In this document: positions 28,542 through 37,552 of the stretch, piece after piece
Layout: each line of letters opens with the position of its first letter
How positions within the stretch are numbered: position 1 is the stretch's first letter
Source of the DNA: Beijerinckiaceae bacterium
GTDB lineage: Bacteria > Pseudomonadota > Alphaproteobacteria > Rhizobiales > Beijerinckiaceae
NCBI GenBank assembly: GCA_030684835.1
Contig: JAUXWZ010000072.1
Span: 1 to 61,149, forward strand
Direction: 5' to 3'
DNA: 61,149 bases
Position numbers and translations under genes: made by a program
The notes under the pieces: generated by a model
Seen by the model: only the letters and a program-made list of their open reading frames with translations
What the model was told of the DNA's origin: nothing
Databases searched by the model: none

Positions 28542-29654
28542 ATGCCGGACCTCGTGCAGCTGGGCGACGATCTTCGCAAGATTGACCGCCTCATCATGGA
28601 TCTCGTCAAACGACGCATGGACGTCTCGCAACTGGTCGCGCAGGAAAAACAGCGCACGGGCGGGGTGATGTATCGCCCGCTGATCGAGGACCAGCGCATC
28701 GCGGCTATTGGCGATCATGCGCGCACGATCGGGCTCAACCCGCACATGGCCCGCGCGATGCTTTATTTTCTCATCGCCGAATCCTGCAAGGAGCAGACAA
28801 TCCTTCTCGAATCGCAGGCCGGCGCCGCCCCGCGCCCCGAGGCCGAGCGGCTCAAGGACAATCTCTTGCGCCTGACCGAACAGGTCGCCAGCCGCTATGA
28901 CGAGCGCGACGCGGGGTCGAAATTCGCCAGCCAATTGTACGCATCCTACGAAGCCGATCTCATCCTTCGCGACGCGGAGACCGTTTCAGACCGCGCGCTC
29001 GCGCTCGATCTTGGCTGCGCCACGGGGCGTGTAGCGCTGGAACTTGCGGGCGCGTTTGAAAACGTCGCGGGTTATGATGTGAGCGCGCATATGGCCGACG
29101 CAGCGCGCGTGAAGGCGCGCCAGCGCGGCATGACCAATGCCCGATTTGCAACGCTTGATCTTGACGCCGCAAGACTGCCCGAGGCCGATGACGCAGCGTC
29201 TTTCGTCGTGATGAACCTCGGCACTGCGAGCGACGTGTCTAACCTCCCGCATGTCCTTGGCGAGATTGCGCGCGTGCTGAAGCCGGGCGGGCGCTTCTTC
29301 CTCACGTTCTACAACGCGGATGCGCTGCTTTATAAAATGGGCTTCCTGCCTTGGGTCGCTAGCCTCGAGGCGGTGGTCAACCCCTACACAATGTGCCTCG
29401 ACGTGAAGATTGGCGACACGCTGGCGCCCGTTCACGCACAACTTTATTCTGAAAGCGACGTGCGTGCGGCGCTGCCTGCAGCGCTTGTTGCCGATCACGT
29501 CACGAGCTACCCGGAAATCGCTGCGATCCTACCCGACGAAGTGCTGGCCGACGCGAAGGTGCGGGCCTCCATCGACCGGCTCGACCGCGAGCTGGCCAAA
29601 GGCGCGGAAGGGCGCGGCGGGGCCTATCTCATCGTGCGCGGCGCCAAAAGCTGA
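28542..29654 (+). CDS. Chorismate-mutase-like domain fused to a SAM-dependent methyltransferase
   Basis: 370-residue two-domain protein. Residues 1-90 are helical and align with the AroQ chorismate mutase fold. Arg25, Lys36, Arg52 and Gln85 match E. coli active-site Arg28, Lys39, Arg51 and Gln88, but Gly8 and Ile53 stand where Arg11 and Glu52 should be, so mutase activity is doubtful. Residues from about 118 form a class I methyltransferase: motif I ALDLGCATGRVALELA (154-169), acidic NARFATLDLDA, and ARVLKPGGRFFLTF. Substrate unknown. Start at ATG 28542 behind GGAG. thrC follows after 95 bases on the same strand. Confidence 0.78.
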   Translation: MPDLVQLGDDLRKIDRLIMDLVKRRMDVSQLVAQEKQRTGGVMYRPLIEDQRIAAIGDHARTIGLNPHMARAMLYFLIAESCKEQTILLESQAGAAPRPEAERLKDNLLRLTEQVASRYDERDAGSKFASQLYASYEADLILRDAETVSDRALALDLGCATGRVALELAGAFENVAGYDVSAHMADAARVKARQRGMTNARFATLDLDAARLPEADDAASFVVMNLGTASDVSNLPHVLGEIARVLKPGGRFFLTFYNADALLYKMGFLPWVASLEAVVNPYTMCLDVKIGDTLAPVHAQLYSESDVRAALPAALVADHVTSYPEIAAILPDEVLADAKVRASIDRLDRELAKGAEGRGGAYLIVRGAKS

Positions 29655-29749
29655 GCTGATCTCGCGATACGGCGATTTGCAAACAGGTGACCTGAGCCCC
29701 CGGCTGCGCTAGAAAACGCGCCAATTCTCCAAACAACGAGCATACGGCC

Positions 29750-31156
29750 TTGCGTTACATCTCCACTCGCGGCGAAGCCCCAGTCCTCTCGTTCACCGAC
29801 GCCATGCTGGCTGGGCTGGCGCGCGATGGCGGCCTTTACATGCCGGAGAGCTTTCCGGAACTCTCGGCCGCAGAAATTGCAGGCTTTGCGGGCCAGTCCT
29901 ACTGGCGGGTGGCCGAGCGGGTGATCGGCGCTTTCGTGGGCGACGAAATCGCGCCCGCCGCCTTCCGGCACATGCTGGAAGACTCCTACGCCACCTTCCG
30001 GCATCCGGCCGTGACGCCGCTGACGCAAATCGGCGACAATCTGTTCGTGCTCGAACTTTTCCACGGGCCAACGCTGGCCTTCAAGGACGTGGCGATGCAA
30101 TTGCTCGCCCGCATGATGGACCATGCGCTCAAAGTACGCGGTGAGCGCGCAACCATCGTTGGCGCCACATCCGGCGACACGGGCGCGGCAGCCATCGAGG
30201 CTTTTCGCGGCCTTGAGCAGGTCGACGTCTTCATCATGTATCCGCACCAGCGCGTGTCGGACGTTCAGCGCCGCCAGATGACGGGCGTTGATGCGCACAA
30301 CATCCACACCATTGCGCTTGAAGGCACGTTCGATGATTGCCAGTCGATCCTGAAGGGCCTGTTCAACAATCACGCCTTCCGCGATGGCCTTGCCTTGTCA
30401 GGCGTGAACTCCATCAACTGGGCGCGCGTCGTAGCGCAGACCGTGTATTATTTCACGAGCGCCGTTGTGCTTGGCGGGCCGCACAGACCTGTCTCCTATA
30501 CTGTGCCGACAGGTAATTTCGGCGATATTCTCGCCGGGTGGATCGCCAAACGCATGGGGCTTCCCATCGACCGGCTGGTGATCGCCACCAACGAAAACGA
30601 CATCCTCGCCCGCACGCTCGTGACCGGCGCTTATGAGGTGACGGGCGTCATGCCCACGACCTCGCCTTCCATGGACATTCAGGTGTCGTCGAATTTCGAG
30701 CGGTTGCTGTTTGACGCGTGCGGACGGGATGCGGCGGTTGTGCGCCGGTTGATGAACAGCCTGAACCAGAGCGGGCGGTTCGAGCTGCCGCCCGGACCGC
30801 TCGCCATGATTCGCAACGAGTTCGACGCCTACCGCACCGGCGAGACCGGCACGCGCAAGGAGATCGAGCGCGTGCATAAGGAATGCGGCGTGCTGATTGA
30901 CCCGCATACGGCGGTGGGCGTTCACGCCGCGCGCAAGGCGCTGGCCAAGGCGCCGCACGTCCCCATGGTTGTGCTGGGCACCGCGCATCCGGCCAAGTTC
31001 CCGGACGCTGTCACTGCGGCGGTGGGCGCCGCCGCGCCCCTGCCGCCCCATCTTGCGCAATTGATGGCGGCGCGCGAACATTTCAGCGTGCTGCCCAACG
31101 ATCAGGCCGCCGTCGAGCGCTTCGTCAGAGAGCGGGCGCGCGCGGCCAAGGCCTGA
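29750..31156 (+). CDS. thrC: Threonine synthase
   Basis: 468-residue PLP enzyme that turns O-phosphohomoserine into threonine, the last step of the pathway; ThrB, which makes its substrate, is encoded at 37549-38514. The PLP lysine is Lys112 in HGPTLAFKDVAMQ; the phosphate loop is ATSGDTGAAA. Start is the TTG at 29750, because the family N-terminus RYISTRGEAP follows at once and no nearer ATG exists. The length matches the fungal/proteobacterial long type. A GNAT gene follows after 29 bases. Confidence 0.96.
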   Translation: MRYISTRGEAPVLSFTDAMLAGLARDGGLYMPESFPELSAAEIAGFAGQSYWRVAERVIGAFVGDEIAPAAFRHMLEDSYATFRHPAVTPLTQIGDNLFVLELFHGPTLAFKDVAMQLLARMMDHALKVRGERATIVGATSGDTGAAAIEAFRGLEQVDVFIMYPHQRVSDVQRRQMTGVDAHNIHTIALEGTFDDCQSILKGLFNNHAFRDGLALSGVNSINWARVVAQTVYYFTSAVVLGGPHRPVSYTVPTGNFGDILAGWIAKRMGLPIDRLVIATNENDILARTLVTGAYEVTGVMPTTSPSMDIQVSSNFERLLFDACGRDAAVVRRLMNSLNQSGRFELPPGPLAMIRNEFDAYRTGETGTRKEIERVHKECGVLIDPHTAVGVHAARKALAKAPHVPMVVLGTAHPAKFPDAVTAAVGAAAPLPPHLAQLMAAREHFSVLPNDQAAVERFVRERARAAKA

Positions 31157-31185
31157 CGGGCGGTCTGGAAGGGCGGAGACATCGC

Positions 31186-31794
31186 ATGGCGCTGTTTGGG
31201 ATTGGCGCGAGCTCGGAAGAGGTCAATTTCATTCGCGGCGACGGGTTTTACCTGCGTCCCGGCGAAATGCGCGATCACCAGCAATGGTCGGATCTGCGCG
31301 AGCGCAGTCGCGCCTTCCTGGCGCCATGGGAGCCGGTGTGGCCGGCTGACGACCTCACGCGGCCCGCTTTTCGCCGGCGTCTGCGCCGCAACACCGAGGA
31401 AATCGAGCAGGACGAGGCTTATCCCTTCTTCCTGTTTCGCGAGAGCGACCATGCCCTTATTGGCGGGCTGACGCTGGGTCAAATCCGGCGCGGCGTCGCG
31501 CAGGCAGCCACGCTGGGCTATTGGATGGGCGTGCAATACGCGGGCAAGGGCTACATGTCGCAGGCCGTACGGGCCACGGTCGCCCACGCCTTTGGCCCCA
31601 TGCGGCTGCACCGGGTAGAGGCGGCCTGTATCCCCACCAACACATCCTCCGCCAAGCTGCTGGAGCGCTGCGGCTTCATTCGTGAAGGCTATGCGCGCGC
31701 CTACCTGCGCATCAACGGCGCCTGGCAAGATCACATCCTTTTTGCGCTTTTATCGACCGATCCCATCCTGCAACGCCGTCCCGATGCTCGTTAA
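31186..31794 (+). CDS. GNAT-family N-acetyltransferase, RimJ/RimL-like
   Basis: 202-residue acetyltransferase. The acetyl-CoA site is GYWMGVQYAGKGYMSQAV (Q/RxxGxG/A variant), followed by HRVEAACIPTNTSSAKLLERCGFIREG, the usual end of RimJ-like proteins. Such enzymes acetylate N-termini of ribosomal proteins or small molecules; the target is unknown. Start ATG 31186, close behind thrC, suggesting co-transcription. Confidence 0.88.
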   Translation: MALFGIGASSEEVNFIRGDGFYLRPGEMRDHQQWSDLRERSRAFLAPWEPVWPADDLTRPAFRRRLRRNTEEIEQDEAYPFFLFRESDHALIGGLTLGQIRRGVAQAATLGYWMGVQYAGKGYMSQAVRATVAHAFGPMRLHRVEAACIPTNTSSAKLLERCGFIREGYARAYLRINGAWQDHILFALLSTDPILQRRPDAR

Positions 31795-32025
31795 TCACAT
31801 GAGCAGGGGCGCTCAGCCTTGCCCGGCGGGGCGTCTGGTCTTACCAATCACATTTCCGACACGGTCGAAGTTCACGGCTTCGGCGTTGCGGGCGCCGGAC
31901 CGAAAGGCGTGAGCGATTTCGAGGACATCGGTGCTCGGACCATGAAAATGGCCGCTCCAGTTTACTGCGGGGCGGACCGTTCTAATCGACCCGCGGCGCC
32001 CCGCCGCCGAGACGACAGGAAAATT

Positions 32026-34914
32026 GTGCGTCGGCTGATCCACCTACTTTTGGCGATCCTAACCCTCGCGGGCGCGATGACGTCGGCGCTCGCGGTGGAT
32101 TCCGTTCGCGTGCCGCTAGACGCTCGCGCCATCGACCTGACGCGCGCCATTGATCGCTATTCTGGTCAAGGCGATCGCCTCCAGGTTTCGACTGCGCCGG
32201 GCGTCGACGGCATCGTGCGGCGCATCGAAGTGTCCGCCCGTGAAACCGGCACGCAGCCTTCATGGATTGTGTTCGCGCTCACCAACGACACGAATGAGCA
32301 GTTCGACCGGCTCATCGTCGCGCCGCATTTCAGATTGTCTGGATCGGGTGTGATCTGGCCGGACCTCGGCTCATCGCGCATCGCGGCAGTCACGGCCAGC
32401 CAGGGCTTCCCGCCCGAACGCGAAGACAGTGCGGAAGCGGACGTGTTTCGCTTGACGCTCGATCCGGGCGCGACCGTCACCTACGTCGCCGAACTGCGCA
32501 CGCCCGAGCTGCCGCAAATCTACCTTTGGGAGCCGGACGCCTACCGCGACAAGGTCGCCAATCTCACGCTCTACAAGGGCATCGTGATCGGCGTTGCGGG
32601 TCTGCTGGCGCTGTTCCTCACCATCGTGTTTGTCGTGAAGGGCGCGGTGATTTTCCCCGCCGCCGCCGCGCTTGCCTGGGCCGTGCTTGCTTACGTCTGC
32701 ATCGACTTTGGGTTCTGGAACAAATTGTTTGGTGTCGAGGGAGAAGCGGATCGCGTCTGGCGCGCTGGCGCCGAGGCTATCCTCGCCGCCACACTGCTTG
32801 TGTTCCTGTTCGCCTATCTCAACCTCAACCGCTGGCACGTGCGCGCGTCTCATGTGGCCGCTGTCTGGCTGGCGTTTCTGGTCGCGCTGGTTGCGCTTGC
32901 CGTTTACGACGCGCCGGTGGCGGCGGGCGTCGCGCGTATTTCGCTGGCGGCGATTGCAGCCGCTGGTTTCGCGCTCGTCCTCTATCTCGCGTTGCATGGC
33001 GTCGAGCGGGCGGTGATGCTCATCCCGACGTGGTTCCTGCTACTGCTGTGGCTGACCGCAGCCGGCCTGACAGTGACGGGTACGCTGCATCACGACCTCG
33101 TGGCGCCCGCGCTCATCGGTGGCCTTGTGCTGATCGTGATGCTGATTGGCTTTACGGTGATGCAAAACGCCTTCGCGGGCTCCGGGCTCGCCCACGGCGG
33201 CGTCTCGGACGGCGAGCGCCGGGCGCTGGCGCTCATCGGCTCGGGCGATATCGTGTTCGACTGGGACGTGACGGCAGATCGCATCTATGTCAGCCCGGAC
33301 GCTGAGATCAGCCTGGGCCTGAAACGCGGCGCACTGGAAGGCCCGGCCGCCAGTTGGCTCGAGGCGATCCATCCCTTCGACCGCGACCGCTATACAACGT
33401 GTCTGGACACGGTGCTGGAACAGCGGCGCGGACGCATCAATCTTGATTTTCGCCTGCGCGCCGCCGATGGGCATTATCTTTGGTATTTCCTGAAGGCCCG
33501 GCCCGTTGTCGGCGCCGACGGCGAAGTCATTCGCGTCGTGGGCACGCTTTCGGACGTGACTGAAGCGCGAACCGCCGAGGAGCGCATGCTGCATGACGCT
33601 GTGCGCGACAATCTCACCGGACTGCCCAATCGCGAAATCTTCTTTGACCGGCTCGATATAGCCCTTGAAGTCGCGCGCGCGAACCGCGACGAGCGCCCAA
33701 CAGTCATAGCGATCGACATCGACCGCTTCCGCCAGGTGAACGAATCAATCGGCAGGCCGGGCGGCGACTCGATCCTCCTCACCATTGCGCGGCGGCTCCT
33801 GCGCCTTGTCCACACCCATGACACCCTGGCGCGCGTGTCGAGCGATGAATTCGCGATGATCGTGCGCTCGGAAAACGACCCGCAGGCCATCATCGCCATT
33901 GCCGAGGCAGTGCGCAAAACCCTGCTCACGCCGATCACATTCAATGATCGCGAGGTTGCGATCACCGCGTCTGTCGGCATCGCGCTTTACGACCCCAACC
34001 TCCATCAGCAACGCGACGACATGTTGAAGGACGCGCTTGTCGCCACCGCGCACGCCAAGAAGAGCGGCGGCAACCGCGTCGAGTTTTTCCGCGCGGGCAT
34101 GCGCACGCATCATTCAGATCGCCTCTCGCTGCAGGCCGATCTGCAACGCGCGCTGGATCGCGGGGAAATGAACGTCGTGTTTCAGCCCATCGTGCGGCTT
34201 GAAGATCGCACGATTGCTGGCTTTGAAACGTTGCTGCGGTGGGATCATCCCCGCTTTGGCCGCCTCAGTCCCGTTGACTTCGTGCCGATGGCCGAAGAGG
34301 CCGGCCTGATCATAGAGTTGACGCTGTTTTCGCTGGAACGCACCGCGCGCGAACTTGCGGCATGGCAACGGGCGCTCGATGTTGTTCCGCCGATTTTCGC
34401 CAGCGTTGATTTGTCCTCGCGCCAATTGCTGCGACACGATCTGCTTCATGATGTGAAGGGCGTCATCACCCGCTCGGGCGTGCTGCCCGGAACATTGAAG
34501 CTCGAAATTGGTGAGCGCCTGCTCATGGAGAACCCGGAGTATTCGGTGCAGATCCTGGAGCGCCTGCGCGAATTGGGCGCCGGGGTCTGCCTTGATGAGT
34601 TTGGGGCGGGCTACACGTCCTTTTCGTATTTGCAGCGCTTCCCGTGCGACATGGTCAAAATAGATCGCGGCCTCGTGCGGCCGGAGTCCTCGGGGCTACG
34701 TCCGCCCATTCTTCGTTCGCTCGTGCTGCTCGCGCGCGATCTGGGAATGGATGTCGTCGCGGAGGGCGCAGAGACGGAAAGCGATACGATTGAGCTGTTC
34801 CAGATCGGTTGCGAATTCGCGCAAGGGTACGCATTCGGCAATCCGCTTTCCGCCACTGACGCGCGCCGACTGGTCGGCGCGGCGCCCGATCACGTGGAAG
34901 CCAAAGCGAGCTAG
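32026..34914 (+). CDS. Membrane 7TM-PAS-GGDEF-EAL signalling protein
   Basis: 962-residue protein of cyclic-di-GMP type. Order: signal peptide (cut near ALA-VD, 23/24), periplasmic beta-rich domain (to about 180), seven or eight membrane helices (about 185-385; 7TMR-DISM-like), PAS (about 405-515), GGDEF-like (about 525-690), EAL (about 700-950). The GGDEF loop reads SSDEF at about 604, so cyclase activity is unlikely. The EAL domain keeps ETLLR (ExLxR), EIGE, KID and AEGAE, but has VDLS for VNLS and DEFG for DDFG. Start chosen at GTG 32026 behind AGGAAA, which puts the signal peptide at the N-terminus; an open frame reaches back to 31819. Confidence 0.88.
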   Translation: MRRLIHLLLAILTLAGAMTSALAVDSVRVPLDARAIDLTRAIDRYSGQGDRLQVSTAPGVDGIVRRIEVSARETGTQPSWIVFALTNDTNEQFDRLIVAPHFRLSGSGVIWPDLGSSRIAAVTASQGFPPEREDSAEADVFRLTLDPGATVTYVAELRTPELPQIYLWEPDAYRDKVANLTLYKGIVIGVAGLLALFLTIVFVVKGAVIFPAAAALAWAVLAYVCIDFGFWNKLFGVEGEADRVWRAGAEAILAATLLVFLFAYLNLNRWHVRASHVAAVWLAFLVALVALAVYDAPVAAGVARISLAAIAAAGFALVLYLALHGVERAVMLIPTWFLLLLWLTAAGLTVTGTLHHDLVAPALIGGLVLIVMLIGFTVMQNAFAGSGLAHGGVSDGERRALALIGSGDIVFDWDVTADRIYVSPDAEISLGLKRGALEGPAASWLEAIHPFDRDRYTTCLDTVLEQRRGRINLDFRLRAADGHYLWYFLKARPVVGADGEVIRVVGTLSDVTEARTAEERMLHDAVRDNLTGLPNREIFFDRLDIALEVARANRDERPTVIAIDIDRFRQVNESIGRPGGDSILLTIARRLLRLVHTHDTLARVSSDEFAMIVRSENDPQAIIAIAEAVRKTLLTPITFNDREVAITASVGIALYDPNLHQQRDDMLKDALVATAHAKKSGGNRVEFFRAGMRTHHSDRLSLQADLQRALDRGEMNVVFQPIVRLEDRTIAGFETLLRWDHPRFGRLSPVDFVPMAEEAGLIIELTLFSLERTARELAAWQRALDVVPPIFASVDLSSRQLLRHDLLHDVKGVITRSGVLPGTLKLEIGERLLMENPEYSVQILERLRELGAGVCLDEFGAGYTSFSYLQRFPCDMVKIDRGLVRPESSGLRPPILRSLVLLARDLGMDVVAEGAETESDTIELFQIGCEFAQGYAFGNPLSATDARRLVGAAPDHVEAKAS

Positions 34915-34920
34915 AGGCGA

Positions 34921-35535
34921 CTAGGCGTGGCCTGCATCGCTCACGAGCAAAGCGGGATCAATGCCGAGCTTGCGCAACGCGCGGTCGTATTTCGACGCGT
35001 GGTCCTCGCCGAACACAAGGCTCTCGTCGGCTGCGCAGGTGAGCCATCCATTTTGCTGGATTTCCTGCTCAAGCTGGCCGCTCGCCCATCCCGCATAGCC
35101 CAACGCGAGCACGGCGCGACGGGGGCCATGCCCGGCAGCAAGCGCGCGCAGAATATCGACGGTCGCAGTGAGCGAAACATCCTGATCAATCGTCAGTGTT
35201 GCGGAAGAGGCGTGATAGTCGGGCGAATGAAGAACAAACCCGCGCCCGCGTTCGACCGGCCCCCCGCGCAGCACCGGCACATCGCCAACACGCGGCGGAA
35301 GGGCGATCGCATCACCTTCCCCGATGACCTCAAGCTGAACCAGCAATTCAGTGAATTTGAGGCTACGCGACCGCTTGTTGACAATGATGCCCATCGCCCC
35401 GTCCTCTGAGTGCGCGCACAGATATATCAGGGAGCGCGAAAACCGCTGATCGCTCATCGTGGGCATGGCGATCAGCATTTGCCCTTCCAGGCGTCCTGCT
35501 TCGGCTGAGCTTGTGAGTAGGTCGGACATGTTCAT
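34921..35535 (-). CDS. YqgE/AlgH family protein (UPF0301)
   Basis: 204-residue protein of the DUF179 fold. [37 protein letters not shown] is the family's typical opening (shown here only in part as it spans residues 19-53), and the centre has [17 protein letters not shown]. Despite the name AlgH its molecular function is unknown. Start ATG 35535 (MNMSDLL); a second ATG two codons in is equally possible. A frame reaching 36159 lies opposite the DsbD-like gene and is not coding. Ends six bases from the EAL gene. Confidence 0.9.
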   Translation of the reverse strand: MNMSDLLTSSAEAGRLEGQMLIAMPTMSDQRFSRSLIYLCAHSEDGAMGIIVNKRSRSLKFTELLVQLEVIGEGDAIALPPRVGDVPVLRGGPVERGRGFVLHSPDYHASSATLTIDQDVSLTATVDILRALAAGHGPRRAVLALGYAGWASGQLEQEIQQNGWLTCAADESLVFGEDHASKYDRALRKLGIDPALLVSDAGHA

Positions 35536-35634
35536 ACCATGAAGGTAAGGCGGTGCCCGGGCATGAACAAGACGCGTTCTGTGGTCACGGAATCGTTTCT
35601 GGCGACAGAAGGCGCCGCTAGCTATATTAAGTGC

Positions 35635-36489
35635 ATGATTTTTCCATTTTTCAGGACTTTCACAGCGCTTTCCGGCGTAGTTGCGGCGATTGCGCTGTTG
35701 CTGGCGGCAGAGCCTGCGCGCGCGCAACAGAAAAGCGAGCCAGGGGCCTCCACCTGGTCGCCATCGCCAAAGTCGCGGGCGCGGCTTGTTTCGGCTGGTC
35801 CGCTGGAGAACGGGGTTTATCGCGCCGGCGTTGAGATAGCCCTTGATGGCAACGCCCTCACATATTGGCGCAACCCCGGCGACGCTGGCGTGCCGCCCGA
35901 GTTTGATTTCACAGGCTCGACCAATCTCGCCAAAACGGAGATCGCTTATCCCGCGCCCGAGCGCCATGACGAGGACGGGTCTGAAGTCTTCGGCTGGCGG
36001 CGCAGTGTCATTTTTCCGCTTCAGATTGCGCCAGTTGATCCGGCCAAACCGGTCATTGTTACGCTGGCGCTGCGGTATGCGGCTTGCGAAAAAATCTGCA
36101 TCCCCTCCGACGGACGGATGGAGTTCACTTTTGCGCCCAAAGCGCCGGGATCGCCCCAAGCTGAGCGCATCGCGCGTTGGGCGATGTTGGTCCCGCGCCC
36201 TGCGGCGCAGGCAGGCGCGACCTTCGCGCTGGAAAACATCGCCGGATCGCCCAAGCCTCGGTGGCGCGTGAGCGTGTCTCCGTCCGAGGCCGGAAGCGAT
36301 CTATTCGCCGAGGGAGAAGACGGCTGGTTTTTTGACACGCGCGTGGTCGCTGGCGGCGGCTTCAAGCTCGCGCTTGCCGAGCGCCCCACAGGATCTGCGA
36401 ACGTCACATCTGTCAGACTGACATTGCGCCTTGCGTCGGGTGCGGTAGAGTTCGAAACCAAACTCGACGCGGGCGAAGCGACGCCCTAA
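35635..36489 (+). CDS. Secreted protein with DsbD N-terminal-type domain
   Basis: 284-residue periplasmic protein. Signal peptide with cleavage near ARA-QQ (30/31). The mature part resembles the immunoglobulin-like DsbD-alpha domain, with [17 protein letters not shown] and the paired cysteines Cys151 and Cys155 in [11 protein letters not shown]. In DsbD such a pair passes reducing power on to periplasmic partners. Here the spacing is CxxxC and the protein has no membrane domain of its own, so its electron donor must be elsewhere. Role in periplasmic disulfide reduction is inferred. Divergent from yqgE, 56 bases before the peroxiredoxin. Confidence 0.78.
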   Translation: MIFPFFRTFTALSGVVAAIALLLAAEPARAQQKSEPGASTWSPSPKSRARLVSAGPLENGVYRAGVEIALDGNALTYWRNPGDAGVPPEFDFTGSTNLAKTEIAYPAPERHDEDGSEVFGWRRSVIFPLQIAPVDPAKPVIVTLALRYAACEKICIPSDGRMEFTFAPKAPGSPQAERIARWAMLVPRPAAQAGATFALENIAGSPKPRWRVSVSPSEAGSDLFAEGEDGWFFDTRVVAGGGFKLALAERPTGSANVTSVRLTLRLASGAVEFETKLDAGEATP

Positions 36490-36545
36490 ATGTCGATGTT
36501 GAGAGCCACAGTTCAGTAACGCAAACGCATTACAGGGAGAGTTGA

Positions 36546-37025
36546 ATGATTAAGGTCGGCGATAGCTTGCCCAGCGCCACGTTCAATATGATGACGCCGG
36601 AAGGACCCAAGCCCCGCACCACCGAGGAAGTCTTCGGCGGCAAGAAGGTCGTGCTGTTTGCACTGCCCGGCGCTTTCACGCCAACCTGCTCGAACAATCA
36701 CGTTCCCGGCTACCGCGACAATTGCGATGCGCTGAAGGCCAAGGGCGTGGACTCGATTGTGGTCACTGCCGTGAACGACGCTTTCGTGATGGGCGCATGG
36801 CAGAAGGCGCAGTCCTGCGAGGGCAAGATCGATTTTCTCGCCGACGGCAGCGCGAAGTTCGCCAAGGCTCTCGGGCTTGAACTCGACCTCACCGAGCGTG
36901 GCATGGGCGTGCGTTCGCGCCGCTATTCGATGCTCGTCGAAGACGGTGTCGTGAAGACCCTCAACATCGAGGAAGGCGCCGGCGCGGAGGCCTCCGGCGC
37001 TACGACGATGCTCGGTCAGCTTTGA
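36546..37025 (+). CDS. Peroxiredoxin, Prx5 type
   Basis: 159-residue thiol peroxidase that reduces hydrogen and organic peroxides. The peroxidatic cysteine is Cys48 in LPGAFTPTCSNNHVPGY, the Prx5 signature. Cys60 and Cys91 are further cysteines; which one, if any, resolves the sulfenic acid is not clear. It lacks a fused glutaredoxin domain. Start ATG 36546 behind GGGAGAG. Terminated by the hairpin at 37053-37075. Confidence 0.94.
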   Translation: MIKVGDSLPSATFNMMTPEGPKPRTTEEVFGGKKVVLFALPGAFTPTCSNNHVPGYRDNCDALKAKGVDSIVVTAVNDAFVMGAWQKAQSCEGKIDFLADGSAKFAKALGLELDLTERGMGVRSRRYSMLVEDGVVKTLNIEEGAGAEASGATTMLGQL

Positions 37026-37052
37026 TCCGACTTATCTAGCCGCGAACGCATG

Positions 37053-37075
37053 ACGCCCGGCTCAGCCGGGCGTTT
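37053..37075. terminator. Terminator between the peroxiredoxin gene and rnhA
   Basis: Perfect nine-base-pair stem ACGCCCGGC / GCCGGGCGT with a TCA loop, followed by TTT on the plus strand. It stands between two convergent genes and may serve both; on the minus strand the T run is weaker. Confidence 0.78.
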
Positions 37076-37081
37076 TGCATT

Positions 37082-37519
37082 TTACTTCTTGAACGGCGCC
37101 ATCCCTTGCCGCGCAAGTTCGTCGGCGCGTTCGTTCATCGCATGGCCCGCGTGGCCCTTCACCCAATGCCACGTCACCGTGTGACGCTGGGCGGCGGCGT
37201 CAAGCTGCTGCCAGAGGTCGACGTTTTTTACCGGCTTCTTGTCGGATGTCTTCCAGCCGTTACGCTTCCAGCCGTGAATCCAGCCCGTCACGCCGCCCTT
37301 CACATATTGTGAATCAGTGTGCAGATCGATCTCGCACGGGCGTTTCAGCGCCTCGAGCGCCATGATCGCGGCCTTCAGCTCCATGCGGTTGTTGGTGGTC
37401 AGTTGCTCGCCGCCGCACAGATCCTTCTCGTGCCCATCCCACGTGAGAATTGCGCCCCACCCCCCTGGGCCCGGATTTCCCGAACACGCGCCGTCCGTCC
37501 AGATCACAATCTTGGTCAT
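37082..37519 (-). CDS. rnhA: Ribonuclease HI
   Basis: 145-residue endonuclease that cuts the RNA strand of RNA-DNA hybrids. The catalytic carboxylates are Asp9, Glu47, Asp69 and Asp133, and the substrate-binding [12 protein letters not shown] loop is present. Start fixed at ATG 37519 because the family N-terminus ([17 protein letters not shown]) begins there. Upstream are three more ATGACCAAG copies at 11-base spacing, each opening a frame of only four codons. Follows thrB, whose stop overlaps the first of these copies. Confidence 0.97.
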   Translation of the reverse strand: MTKIVIWTDGACSGNPGPGGWGAILTWDGHEKDLCGGEQLTTNNRMELKAAIMALEALKRPCEIDLHTDSQYVKGGVTGWIHGWKRNGWKTSDKKPVKNVDLWQQLDAAAQRHTVTWHWVKGHAGHAMNERADELARQGMAPFKK

Positions 37520-37552
37520 TGCTTGGTCATTGCTTGGTCATCGCTTGGTCAT
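37514..37552 (-). repeat. Four tandem 11-base repeats with overlapping start and stop codons between thrB and rnhA
   Basis: On the minus strand ATGACCAAGC(A/G) recurs with ATGs whose first bases are at 37552, 37541, 37530 and 37519. The first three frames are ATG ACC AAG then CGA or CAA and TGA, and each TGA overlaps the next ATG as ATGA. The thrB stop overlaps the first ATG in the same way; the fourth ATG is rnhA. A ribosome could pass from thrB to rnhA by repeated re-initiation. Confidence 0.85.
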
